Position numbers and translations under genes: made by a program. The notes below the pieces were generated by a model. The model saw only the letters and a list, made by a program, of their open reading frames with translations. It was not told where the DNA came from and ran no database searches. A DNA stretch of 45,895 nt from CAZQEZ01 sp964592475 (GTDB lineage Bacteria; Bacteroidota; Bacteroidia; Cytophagales; Cyclobacteriaceae), in the NCBI GenBank assembly GCA_964592475.1, contig CAZQEZ010000017.1, positions 1 to 45,895 on the forward strand. Reading direction: 5' to 3'. How positions within the stretch are numbered: the stretch's first letter is position 1; the number at the start of each line of letters is the position of its first letter. Positions 33,522 to 41,522 of the stretch are shown here, in pieces.

Positions 33522-34007
33522 ATGAAACAAATGGACTATCAATCAGATAAAGAACTAAAAAAATATATACAGGAATTTCCTCGTGCTCACACATTAAGCG
33601 AGCCATCCGTAAGCTACGGCAACGTACTTAACGATAAAGTGCTGATTGCTCAAGCCGTGAGAAAAGGAGTTACTCAAGGTTTATTTGAAGAAATACAAAG
33701 TAACTTACCTTTTACAGATCAGCAATGGTCAGCATTTCTAAATATAAATATTCGTACCATGCAACGTTACAAATCAGCCCAAGGTCATGTATTTAAATCT
33801 ATTCAAAGTGAGCGCATATTTGAGCTTGCCGAAGTAGTAAGTTTGGGCGATAAAGTTTTTGATACTAGAGAGCATTTCAATATTTGGCTCAATACCCCAT
33901 CACCAGCCTTGGGCAATGAAACTCCAATAAGCCTGCTCGACAGCTCTTACGGCAAAGATTTGGTAATCGCCGAGCTCAATCGAATAGAGTATGGAATTTT
34001 TGCCTAA
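33522..34007 (+). CDS. Xre/ParS-type antitoxin (DUF2384)
   Basis: A 161-residue antitoxin that pairs with the RES toxin and normally represses the operon. The N-terminal region contains a helix-turn-helix (around residues 69-85, FLNINIRTMQRYK), and the C-terminal region carries the Xre/MbcA/ParS toxin-binding domain: RIFELAEVVSLGDKVF, FNIWLNTPSPALGNETP and the final DLVIAELNRIEYGIFA. All are typical of Xre-RES antitoxins. Its stop codon overlaps the toxin start (TAATG at 34005-34009). A promoter box lies 28 bases upstream, and the neighbouring terC remnant suggests the module arrived by insertion or replacement. Confidence 0.92.
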   Translation: MKQMDYQSDKELKKYIQEFPRAHTLSEPSVSYGNVLNDKVLIAQAVRKGVTQGLFEEIQSNLPFTDQQWSAFLNINIRTMQRYKSAQGHVFKSIQSERIFELAEVVSLGDKVFDTREHFNIWLNTPSPALGNETPISLLDSSYGKDLVIAELNRIEYGIFA

Positions 34008-34471
34008 TGTTGGTTTTTCGTCTTAGTAAAGGAAAATATAAAGATGTGCTTTCGGGTTTTGGAGCGGCTCTCAATGGGCAAAGGTGGAATTCGAAAGGTA
34101 CTGAAGTTGTTTATACTGCCCAATCTCGAGCTTTGGCACAATGTGAGGTAGCGGTGCACATACCACTAGGGATTTTACCTAAAGATTACTTTATGGTAGT
34201 TATTAAAGTACCTGATGATTTAAACATCAAGGTTTTAAAGGTAAATGATTTACCAAGAGGATGGAATGCTATACCCGCTCTTCCTATTTGTCAATACATA
34301 GGAGATGAATTAGTAACTAGCAATGAGTTTGCTGCGCTGAAGGTTCCAAGCGTAGTAGTAAGAGGTGACTACAACTTTATTATTAATCCTAAACATCAGG
34401 ATTTTAAAAAAATTGAAATTATCGAAACCTATCCATTTCCATTTGATCCCCGTATTTTTTATAATAAATAA
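34007..34471 (+). CDS. RES-domain NAD+-depleting toxin
   Basis: A 154-residue RES toxin. RES family members break down NAD+ (NAD+ phosphorylase or glycohydrolase activity), stopping growth unless held by the antitoxin. Conserved residues are in place: Arg26 in LNGQRWNSKG, Tyr36 in VVYTAQS and Glu47 in QCEVAVH, with the same spacing as the Arg-Tyr-Glu set of characterised RES toxins. The C-terminal segment VPSVVVRGDYNFIINPKH is the second conserved region. Length is typical and no residue looks damaged, so it should be active. The start overlaps the antitoxin stop, giving coupled translation. Confidence 0.93.
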   Translation: MLVFRLSKGKYKDVLSGFGAALNGQRWNSKGTEVVYTAQSRALAQCEVAVHIPLGILPKDYFMVVIKVPDDLNIKVLKVNDLPRGWNAIPALPICQYIGDELVTSNEFAALKVPSVVVRGDYNFIINPKHQDFKKIEIIETYPFPFDPRIFYNK

Positions 34472-34510
34472 TTCGAGCGGTCAGTTTTTTAAATAACTCA
34501 TAAAAACCTG

Positions 34511-34518
34511 TAATTTTG
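34511..34518 (+). promoter_or_regulatory. Promoter -7 box of the NeuD-like gene
   Basis: TAATTTTG matches TAnnTTTG exactly, 20 bases before the ATG at 34539, and separates this gene from the toxin operon. Confidence 0.6.
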
Positions 34519-34538
34519 CAATTCATTTTGAATTTACT

Positions 34539-35177
34539 ATGGAAAAAAAACCTGTTTTGATAATTGGGGCCGGAGGGTTAGGTAAAGCTGCTCAAGAAAT
34601 ATTTACCAGTAATGATATAATCGTGTATGGCTTTTTGGATGAAGATGAAAAATTGCATGATAAATTAATTGCAGAAGTAAGCGTATTGGGAAGTCCGGAA
34701 CAGGATGAACTATTGGATTTAGTGGGTGATAGGTGCGAAGTATTTATTGCTGCTGATGAAAACAGTTATCGTAAGGCCATGGTAGCATTGGTAAAAGAGA
34801 AGCGAAAAGCTATGCCAATGAATGCCATTCACAAGCTTGCACATATTTCTCAAAGTGCCTCCGTAGGTTATGGGAATTTTATAGCAGCTCATTCTTATAT
34901 AGGTGCTCAGGCGCAAATTGGCAGCCATTGCATTATAAATGCAGGGGCAATAGTTGATTATGAAGTAAAAATTGAAGATTTTGCTCAGATAGGTACCGGA
35001 AGCAATATTAATGGCAGGGTTTCTATAGAGGAAAATGCATTTGTTGGCACAGGAGTGACAGTAGTAGCAGGAGTGACTATAGGAAAGGGTGCTAGAGTAG
35101 GGGCAGGTTCAGTGGTAGTAAAAGATGTAAATGCCGGCGAAACAGTATTTGGCAATCCGGCACAAAAAATTAAATAG
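34539..35177 (+). CDS. NeuD/PglD-like left-handed beta-helix protein lacking active-site histidines
   Basis: A 212-residue protein with the two-part layout of NeuD/PglD sugar O- or N-acyltransferases: an N-terminal Rossmann-like part (VLIIGAGGLGKAAQ) and a left-handed beta-helix of hexapeptide repeats from about residue 105 (IGAQAQIGSHCIINAGAIVD, then VGTGVTVVAGVTIGKGARVG, ending FGNPAQKIK). In C. jejuni PglD the catalytic bases are His125 and His134; the aligned positions here appear to be Tyr141 (IVDYE) and Gln150 (FAQIG). It could be an inactive or re-purposed acetyltransferase. It has its own promoter. No nucleotide-sugar genes are nearby. Confidence 0.85.
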   Translation: MEKKPVLIIGAGGLGKAAQEIFTSNDIIVYGFLDEDEKLHDKLIAEVSVLGSPEQDELLDLVGDRCEVFIAADENSYRKAMVALVKEKRKAMPMNAIHKLAHISQSASVGYGNFIAAHSYIGAQAQIGSHCIINAGAIVDYEVKIEDFAQIGTGSNINGRVSIEENAFVGTGVTVVAGVTIGKGARVGAGSVVVKDVNAGETVFGNPAQKIK

Positions 35178-35231
35178 TTTATAGATTTTATTTATTCACC
35201 AAAACACCTTGCTTACATCAAGGCTTAGTTT

Positions 35232-36185
35232 ATGAAAGAATATAGCATTTTATTGTATTACGTTTATTCCTCTATTGATGATCCGGAAGAATACCGAGAG
35301 CAACATCATCTATTTTGTATCGAACACAACCTCAAGGGGCGAATCATAGTATCTAAAGAAGGCTTAAATGGAACTGTATCTGGTTTGGCTCAAGATTGCC
35401 AATCATATATGGATTATGTAAAAAACGATCCCCGATTTTCTCATGTAGAATTTAAAGTAGAAGAGCATGATAGCCACGCTTTTCAGAAACTGCATGTAAG
35501 GGTAAAGCCGGAAATAGTTCATGCAGGTTTACATCATGTAAAGCCGAATGAAAAAACCGGTAAATACGTAGAACCTGAAGAGTTTAAGCAAATACTTAAG
35601 CAGGATGATGTAGTAATATTGGATGTCCGCTCCAATTATGAACATAGGCTGGGTAAATTTAAAAATGCCATTACCCTTGATATGGAAAACTTCCGGGATT
35701 TTCCTGCAAAAGTTAAAGAGCTTGAAGGGCTGAAAAATAAAAAAGTAGTTACTTACTGCACGGGAGGAATCAAGTGTGAAAAAGCAAGTGCCTATTTGTT
35801 AGAGCAGGGCTTCGAAAATGTATATCAATTGCATGGTGGTATTATTAAATATGGACTGGAGGCTGGCGGAGAGGATTTTGAAGGTAAATGTTATGTTTTT
35901 GATAACAGGCTTGCCGTAGACGTTAACAAAATAAACCCAAAAATAATAGCTACATGTTATGTATGTGGCATTCCAAGCGATAGAATGGTAAATTGTGCCA
36001 ATTCTGTGTGCAATATTCATGTGCCGATCTGTGAAACTTGTGGTGAAGAACTAGCAGGAGCTTGTTCAATTGAATGTAAAAATCATCCTGAAAAAAGACC
36101 TTACGATGGTACCGGATATTATGCCAAGGAAATGAATGGCTATAATCCCATAAAAGGCTGGAAAAGGAAATTGAAAGAAGTATAA
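35232..36185 (+). CDS. trhO: tRNA uridine(34) hydroxylase TrhO (rhodanese domain)
   Basis: A 317-residue TrhO (YceA) protein, which makes 5-hydroxyuridine at tRNA position 34 with oxygen. The N-terminal ferredoxin-like part includes KEGLNGTVSG, and the rhodanese domain (about residues 118-210) carries ILDVRSNYEHRLGKF and the catalytic loop TYCTGGIKCEKAS with Cys176 and Cys182. The C-terminus has a cysteine-rich segment (CYVCGIPSDRMVNC, CETCGEE, CSIEC), likely a zinc-binding module typical of the family. It lies 54 bases after the NeuD-like gene and may share its transcript. A hairpin follows its end. Confidence 0.93.
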   Translation: MKEYSILLYYVYSSIDDPEEYREQHHLFCIEHNLKGRIIVSKEGLNGTVSGLAQDCQSYMDYVKNDPRFSHVEFKVEEHDSHAFQKLHVRVKPEIVHAGLHHVKPNEKTGKYVEPEEFKQILKQDDVVILDVRSNYEHRLGKFKNAITLDMENFRDFPAKVKELEGLKNKKVVTYCTGGIKCEKASAYLLEQGFENVYQLHGGIIKYGLEAGGEDFEGKCYVFDNRLAVDVNKINPKIIATCYVCGIPSDRMVNCANSVCNIHVPICETCGEELAGACSIECKNHPEKRPYDGTGYYAKEMNGYNPIKGWKRKLKEV

Positions 36186-36195
36186 TAATAAGAAG

Positions 36196-36232
36196 TAAAA
36201 TGCAGAAGCTTGGAAGTGGCCTAGGCATTTTA
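36196..36232 (+). terminator. Possible terminator after trhO
   Basis: Perfect eight-base arms TAAAATGC (36196-36203) and GCATTTTA (36225-36232), but a long 21-base loop and only a short T-rich end, so this is a weak call. Confidence 0.35.
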
Positions 36233-36303
36233 TTTCTGTGATGATAAAATAGAACAATATACAAATATTATTAGTTTGGTACTAACATTAATAGTTAATA
36301 TGA

Positions 36304-36738
36304 ATGCATTTAACAATAAGAACAAAGGTTGCCGCCTCGTTTGAAAGGGTGAAAAATGGCTTTGATCAGCAGCTATTTACTAAATTAAACCCTCCTTTTC
36401 CACCGGTAAAGTTGATTCAATTTGACGGCTCAAAAAAAGGCGACTTTGTTACACTGCAACTCAACTTTATTTTTTTTAAACAGTTATGGAAGAGTGAAAT
36501 AATAGAAGAAAATAATGTTGGTCAACAATTTTATTTTGTGGATAAAGGAATAAAACTGCCATTTTTTTTAAAATATTGGAGGCATAAGCATATTGTGAAT
36601 AATTTGAATAACGGATCACAGATAGTGGATGATATTCATTTCAAAACACCTTTTATTTTATTTGATTTTTTGATGTACCCTTTTCTATGGTCTCAATTTA
36701 TATATCGTAAACCTATATATCGCAAATATTTTAAATAG
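36304..36738 (+). CDS. SRPBCC-fold ligand-binding protein
   Basis: A 144-residue protein with the helix-grip START/SRPBCC pattern seen in many Cytophaga-group proteins: HLTIRTKVAASFERVKNGFD as the opening strand and helix, then KLIQFDGSKKGDFVTLQLNF and a C-terminal helix LFDFLMYPFLWSQFIYRKPI. There is no signal or membrane anchor. These folds bind hydrophobic ligands; the substrate is unknown. A partial promoter match TTAGTTTG lies at 36271-36278. The gene is single, with a good terminator 12 bases after the stop. Confidence 0.82.
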   Translation: MHLTIRTKVAASFERVKNGFDQQLFTKLNPPFPPVKLIQFDGSKKGDFVTLQLNFIFFKQLWKSEIIEENNVGQQFYFVDKGIKLPFFLKYWRHKHIVNNLNNGSQIVDDIHFKTPFILFDFLMYPFLWSQFIYRKPIYRKYFK

Positions 36739-36750
36739 CGGATGTTTCAT

Positions 36751-36785
36751 TTAGGCCAGTTAAAGGCTGGCTTAAATTTTCTTTT
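36751..36785 (+). terminator. Terminator after the SRPBCC gene
   Basis: Nine-base arms with one mismatch (TTAGGCCAG 36751-36759, CTGGCTTAA 36767-36775), a seven-base loop and a T-rich tail. Confidence 0.65.
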
Positions 36786-36838
36786 AAAAAATTTACTTTG
36801 CTTTCAATTGCTTTTATTTTTTTTTGATTTTATTTATT

Positions 36839-38284
36839 ATGAAAAATGATTTTTTATCCTCCAATCAAGAAAATATCCTCAATCTGGTCAATAATATTTC
36901 CCAAATGATAATGGTAGGTGACTCCAGGGGAAAGTTATTTTGGTATAATAAAAGATGGAAAGAGTATACCGCTTCAGAAGGAAATGAAAACGACTGGATA
37001 AGCTTTTACCATCCTGATGATCAACGTAAAATCAAGTCAAAATTAAAGATTAGTGAAGCTGAAAAAAAAATGTGGGAAGGCACTTTCCAAATAAAAGATT
37101 GTAATGGCAATTATAATTATTTTCTTTCTAGAGCTGAGCCGGATTTTAATGAAAAAACGAAAGAGTTACGATGGTTTATTACTAATACCAAAGTAAATAG
37201 GCTGGTAAAATTGGAAAAGGAAATAAAAAATGAAAAGTCATTGTTGCAAACTGTAATTGACAAAATACCAGCCATGGTCATTATTTATGACCCTGAATCG
37301 ATGCAAGTAAAGCTTAATCAAGCCTTTGAAAATTGTATAGGTTGGACCAATGAAGATGCGAATAAAGGTAACATCATGGAACTTGTATGTCCGGATCAAG
37401 AATATAGAAAGGAAGTTCAAAGCTTCTTGCAAAAATGGGGCCCTTTTTTTAAAGATATTGAAATGACCACCAAAGATGGAAGTATTTTACAGACTAGCTG
37501 GGCCAATGAAAGAGTGGATGATGGGCGTCAAGTAGGTATAGGAATTGATATTACCGATAGAAAAAAAATGGAAGGTGAAATACGCAGTGCTAATGAGCAA
37601 TTGCTCTCCTTAAATCAATTGATGGAAAACCTGCTTCATATGGCTGCTCATGATTTGAAATCTCCCATTGCTAATCTCAATCTTATAATGACCCTGATGG
37701 AAGATGAAACTGAAGATGAGGAAAAGTTGAGCTACTTACCTAAAGTATCAACAATGGTGAATCGACTCGAAGGAGTGGTTGATGGATTGTCTGAGTTTAT
37801 AGAATCGCAACAGCAACAAGCAGATCTTTGTACTAAAGTTGATTTAAATAAACTTAGTGAAAATACTTTAGCAGATTTTTCAGAGGAGATCAAGGAACAA
37901 TCAATTGTAGTTAAAAAAGATTTTAAAGTGGAAACTATAAATTTTGACTACTCGGTGCTGCAAATTATTTTAAAAAACTTGATTAGCAATGCCGTAAAAT
38001 ACACTAGTAATGATAAAAATCCGGAAATAATTATTAGATGGTATACCGAAGGAGATTTTGTTATTCTTCAGGTGGAGGATAACGGCATAGGTATCAATCT
38101 TCAAAAATATGGAAACAATTTGTTTAAACCTTTCAAAAGATTCAGTAGCAAAGCATGGGGTTCGGGTATTGGTTTGTTTATCGCTAAAAATTTAATTGAA
38201 CGCAATGGAGGTTTTATTGAAGTAAAAAGCGAACCAAATGCAGGTAGTACGTTTAAGTGCTACCTCAAAGAATGCAAAATTTAG
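36839..38284 (+). CDS. PAS-domain sensor histidine kinase
   Basis: A 481-residue soluble histidine kinase. The ATG at 36839 is the likely start; the TTG at 36824 is weaker. Two PAS-like sensor domains occupy about residues 12-118 and 133-244, the second ending in the typical GIGIDITDRKKMEGE linker. The phosphoacceptor His271 is in MAAHDLKSPIANL; the ATPase has NLISNAVKYT (N box), VEDNGIGI (G1), KPFKRF (F box) and GSGIGLFIAKNLIERNGG (G2). There is no membrane span, so it senses an internal signal. No response regulator is adjacent, making it an orphan here. Its stop overlaps the stop of a convergent DnaJ-domain gene by four bases. Confidence 0.92.
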   Translation: MKNDFLSSNQENILNLVNNISQMIMVGDSRGKLFWYNKRWKEYTASEGNENDWISFYHPDDQRKIKSKLKISEAEKKMWEGTFQIKDCNGNYNYFLSRAEPDFNEKTKELRWFITNTKVNRLVKLEKEIKNEKSLLQTVIDKIPAMVIIYDPESMQVKLNQAFENCIGWTNEDANKGNIMELVCPDQEYRKEVQSFLQKWGPFFKDIEMTTKDGSILQTSWANERVDDGRQVGIGIDITDRKKMEGEIRSANEQLLSLNQLMENLLHMAAHDLKSPIANLNLIMTLMEDETEDEEKLSYLPKVSTMVNRLEGVVDGLSEFIESQQQQADLCTKVDLNKLSENTLADFSEEIKEQSIVVKKDFKVETINFDYSVLQIILKNLISNAVKYTSNDKNPEIIIRWYTEGDFVILQVEDNGIGINLQKYGNNLFKPFKRFSSKAWGSGIGLFIAKNLIERNGGFIEVKSEPNAGSTFKCYLKECKI

Positions 38285-39528
38285 CGAACCGCGAAGTAAA
38301 AATTATTGCAATTTTTCTGCATTAGTTCTAAAGCTTCTTGTGACCCTTTTTCTGCAGCAAGTTGCCAATTTTCGCAGGCTTTCCAGGAATTTCCCATTTG
38401 TTTTTCACACTTTCCCTTGGCTATGAAAGCCTCTACTTTGTCAGGACGTAAATAAATTGACCAATCATAGGCTTCTTCAGCATCTTTGTAGTCTCTTTCT
38501 TGTTGATAAATTTTAGCTATGCCAAAAAATGCCCGGTAGTGCAGATCAGGTGTAGCTGATGGATTAACAAGTGTATGATAGCCATCGCCATACAAAGCAA
38601 TATATTGCAGAGTAATTAGGTCGATAGATTTTTCATAGTACTCAAGTGCTTCATCAGTATTATACAAGTGTTGGGAATAAATTTCAGCAATTTCCACATA
38701 GTTTGATAAGCGATTGTAACCCATGTCAGCAATGTGACTAAAAATATGAATCGCCTGATTATAATTACCCATCTCCTTATAGCAAGCCGCAAGCTTGTAA
38801 TAAAAATTAAGGTTGAGTGATTGATAATGATCCTGTATAAGATAATAATTTTTTAATGCCTCTTCATAATTTTCTTTTTCATATTGCTCATCGGCAGCAA
38901 TCATCATTTTTTTCATCAGCTCTTGCTTAAAGGTGGCCAAGCGCATTTCAGATGCATAAACATCATGTATCTTTTTAATTTGCACCAACGCGTTTTGATA
39001 GTTGCCTTCTGCCACAGCACTTTTTGCTTTATTCATAATGTCATATTGTCGAGCAATTATAGTTTCGTTTTGCTGCCTTTCGTAATAAGCATTAATTGCA
39101 TTGCTGGCAATGGTAAGTACTAGGATAATTGAGAAAAAAGCAAATGCCCAAATATTTCCAATTCTATTATTTCTTTGGCTTTTAGACGTATTTTCTTGAG
39201 TAGCGTAGCTTTCATTTGTTTGAGAAGTTTGAGTATTTTGATATTCTCCATAATCATATCGATATTCATACTCAGCATAAGACTCGTAATCATTACCTAC
39301 ATTAAAACCATAACTTTGATAGTCGATGAATAAATCGTGCCTGGCTCTCTGGAAAGGATCACTTAATACTTGATAGGCTTTATTTATTTCTTTGAAATTT
39401 TCCTCAGATTCAGATGTATTATTATTTTTATCAGGATGGTGTATTAATGCCAGTTTTCGGTATGCAGATTTTATTTCATCAGCATTGGCATCACGGCTTA
39501 TTCCTAATATGTTATAATAATTTGTCAT
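38281..39528 (-). CDS. Membrane-anchored DnaJ-domain protein with TPR repeats
   Basis: A 415-residue protein of unusual layout. Residues 1-70 are a J domain (YYNILGISRDANADEIKSAY) with the catalytic HPD at 31-33 in LIHHPDKNNN. A low-complexity Tyr/Ser/Gln linker follows, then one hydrophobic span at about 123-147 (IGNIWAFAFFSIILVLTIAS), then helical TPR-like repeats to the end (DYKDAEEAYDWSIYLRPDKV, NSWKACENWQLAAEKGSQEA). The J domain should stimulate a cytoplasmic DnaK, with the TPR part probably on the far side of the membrane. It is a tethered J-protein of unknown client, not the general co-chaperone DnaJ, since the zinc-finger region is absent. Confidence 0.9.
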   Translation of the reverse strand: MTNYYNILGISRDANADEIKSAYRKLALIHHPDKNNNTSESEENFKEINKAYQVLSDPFQRARHDLFIDYQSYGFNVGNDYESYAEYEYRYDYGEYQNTQTSQTNESYATQENTSKSQRNNRIGNIWAFAFFSIILVLTIASNAINAYYERQQNETIIARQYDIMNKAKSAVAEGNYQNALVQIKKIHDVYASEMRLATFKQELMKKMMIAADEQYEKENYEEALKNYYLIQDHYQSLNLNFYYKLAACYKEMGNYNQAIHIFSHIADMGYNRLSNYVEIAEIYSQHLYNTDEALEYYEKSIDLITLQYIALYGDGYHTLVNPSATPDLHYRAFFGIAKIYQQERDYKDAEEAYDWSIYLRPDKVEAFIAKGKCEKQMGNSWKACENWQLAAEKGSQEALELMQKNCNNFYFAVR

Positions 39529-39648
39529 ATTTTTGCCCTTTAATGGCTATAAATTTCTGTAAAAATATATAAAATTTATTAAAAACTTACATCAATATTT
39601 ATAACGAATTCCACCTAACATAGGTTAACATCTGATAATCAGGCGATA

Positions 39649-40398
39649 ATGGATATAATAAATTTATTAATAATTTTAGGAGTAGGTGTTTTAGCTGGAT
39701 TTATCAATGCGGTGGCTGGAGGAGGCTCTCTGCTCACAATGCCTGTACTTATTTTTATGGGATTGCCTCCCGCGGTAGCCAATGGTACCAATCGGGTAGC
39801 CATATTTATACAGAATATTTTTGGTGTGGCAGGCTATAAAAGTAAAGGAATTTCGGCATTTCCTTACAGCCTTTGGCTAGGTATCTCCGCTTTGCTTGGA
39901 GCTATAATCGGGGCTAAAATTGCCGTGGAAATTTCTGGCGATCTTTTTGAAAAAATATTGGCAGTGGTGATGGTTGGTGTAATTGTGATTACCGTATTTG
40001 GCAGCCCAGGCAGCAAAGGTGATATGGCTGAGAAAATGAGTAAAGCACAAAGAACGCTCGCCATTATTGTTTTCTTTTTCATCGGTATTTACGGTGGTTT
40101 TATTCAGGCAGGGGTAGGTTTCATTATTTTAGCAGCACTTACTTTGATCAATCGATTTACTCTGGTAAAAGCTAATAGCGCGAAGGTTTTTGTAATATTA
40201 GTTTATACGGCATCTGCGTTAGTAGTATTTATTATTGAAGATAAAATTGAATGGTTGCCCGGGCTGATTCTCGCCGTGGGCAACTCTGCAGGAGCTTGGT
40301 TTGGCAGCCGCTGGGCAGTGGATAAAGGCGAAAAGTGGATTAAGATAATTTTAATTATCGCGGTAACGGGAATGGCAATAAAGCTATGGTTTGGTTAA
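39649..40398 (+). CDS. TauE/SafE-family sulfite exporter-like permease
   Basis: A 249-residue integral membrane protein with about seven or eight transmembrane segments. The first repeat of the TauE/SafE family is clear in GFINAVAGGGSLLTMPVLIF followed by GLPPAVANGTNRVAIF, and the second in GGFIQAGVGFIILAAL. Family members move sulfite, sulfonates or other organic anions; the substrate is unknown. An 11-base dyad CTGATAATCAG lies at 39632-39642, seven bases before the start. There is no sulfur gene beside it. The next genes are the complex I cluster, 257 bases on. Confidence 0.93.
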   Translation: MDIINLLIILGVGVLAGFINAVAGGGSLLTMPVLIFMGLPPAVANGTNRVAIFIQNIFGVAGYKSKGISAFPYSLWLGISALLGAIIGAKIAVEISGDLFEKILAVVMVGVIVITVFGSPGSKGDMAEKMSKAQRTLAIIVFFFIGIYGGFIQAGVGFIILAALTLINRFTLVKANSAKVFVILVYTASALVVFIIEDKIEWLPGLILAVGNSAGAWFGSRWAVDKGEKWIKIILIIAVTGMAIKLWFG

Positions 40399-40655
40399 TA
40401 TGAAACAATTGCTAATAATAGATAGCTGACCGGCAGAACCTCAAGAGAAATAAAATATAAAAATGGGTGAAAAGATAAAGTAAGTATAGATGCCTTTAAT
40501 ACTCAACTGATAATGCAGATTGAGCGTTAAGAAAAAACAACGGTGAATGAAATACCAAAATATTTAAAGCCGCCGGCCGGGCCGCAAAACAATTTTCCTT
40601 CGGTTTTCATTGTTAAGTATACTATTAACTTTTCGAAAAATTTTTGACTTATTGA
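40399..40655. other. 257-base gap upstream of nuoI
   Basis: No gene is seen and no trace of nuoH could be recognised by translation. A GC-rich block (gccgccggccgggccgc, 40569-40585) stands out in AT-rich DNA. A stop codon at 40653-40655 fixes the nuoI start. Confidence 0.6.
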
Positions 40656-41522
40656 ATGAAAGGAGCAAATAACACATACTGGGGTAATATAAAAGAAGCG
40701 ATAAGTACGATGCTTGGGGGGATAAGGCTCACCTTACGTCACTTTGGCAAAGCCGGTAACCGATGGAAAAACACCAACGTGAGCAACGAAAATTATTTTG
40801 CAAAAGCAAATGCCGAAGGTTTATTTACAGTTCAATATCCGCGAGAATCAATGCCAGTGCCAGATAACGGTCGTTATCGCCTGCACAATGAAATAGATGA
40901 TTGTATTGTCTGCGATAAGTGTGCTAAAATTTGCCCGGTAGATTGTATTGAAATAGAAAGTATACTGGCGCCAAAGGAATATGGCAAAACTTCCGATGGA
41001 TCAAGCAAGCGTATTCATGCTGCTAAATTTGATATTGATATGGGTAAATGCTGCTTTTGCGGCTTGTGTACTACCGTTTGCCCCACCGAATGCCTTACCA
41101 TGACCAAGGCTTACGATTTCAGCGAATTTGATGTAGACGATCATATTTATTCTTTTGCAGAAATGACTCCACTTGAAATATTGGAAAAAAAGAAAGAATG
41201 GGAAGAATTTCAGAAAAATAAAAAAGCAGCCCAGGCGGCTACTATTGAAAAACAGTCGACAGCAAAAGCTCGTCCTAAGCCTAAAATGAAGCCAAAGATA
41301 GGCGGAAGCTCCTCATCCAACAATACTTTAGAAACTAAGCAAGAAGAAGAAAGCATCAGTCAAAAGCCTGCCTCGCCGGTAAAGCCTAAAAAAGCCAAAC
41401 CGGTAATAAAGAAAAAGCCTGAGGTGGATGAAGGCAAAGGGGAAGAGAAACCAGCGGAAGAAAAGAAAATAACCAATAAAGCTAGCCCTAAACCGGTAAT
41501 TAAGCCGAGGAAGAAAGAATAA
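40656..41522 (+). CDS. nuoI: NADH-quinone oxidoreductase subunit NuoI with long Lys/Pro-rich tail
   Basis: A 288-residue complex I subunit carrying the two 4Fe-4S clusters N6a and N6b that pass electrons toward quinone. First cluster: Cys83, 86, 89 and 93 in CIVCDKCAKICP. Second: Cys132, 135, 138 and 142 in CCFCGLCTTVCP. The body ends near residue 200; the following 85 residues are a low-complexity Lys/Pro/Ala/Glu-rich tail (PKPKMKPKIGGSSSSN, ending PKPVIKPRKKE), which E. coli NuoI (180 residues) lacks. The start is fixed by an in-frame stop directly before the ATG. It precedes nuoJ by a 239-base gap. Confidence 0.94.
   Translation: MKGANNTYWGNIKEAISTMLGGIRLTLRHFGKAGNRWKNTNVSNENYFAKANAEGLFTVQYPRESMPVPDNGRYRLHNEIDDCIVCDKCAKICPVDCIEIESILAPKEYGKTSDGSSKRIHAAKFDIDMGKCCFCGLCTTVCPTECLTMTKAYDFSEFDVDDHIYSFAEMTPLEILEKKKEWEEFQKNKKAAQAATIEKQSTAKARPKPKMKPKIGGSSSSNNTLETKQEEESISQKPASPVKPKKAKPVIKKKPEVDEGKGEEKPAEEKKITNKASPKPVIKPRKKE

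Noticed and set aside
36824..36838. TTG start adding five residues to the histidine kinase
   Set aside because: An ATG follows directly at 36839, and the extra residues are hydrophobic AT-run translation.
40399..40655. Possible nuoH remnant between the TauE-type gene and nuoI
   Set aside because: Reading the plus-strand frames gave no NuoH-like sequence.
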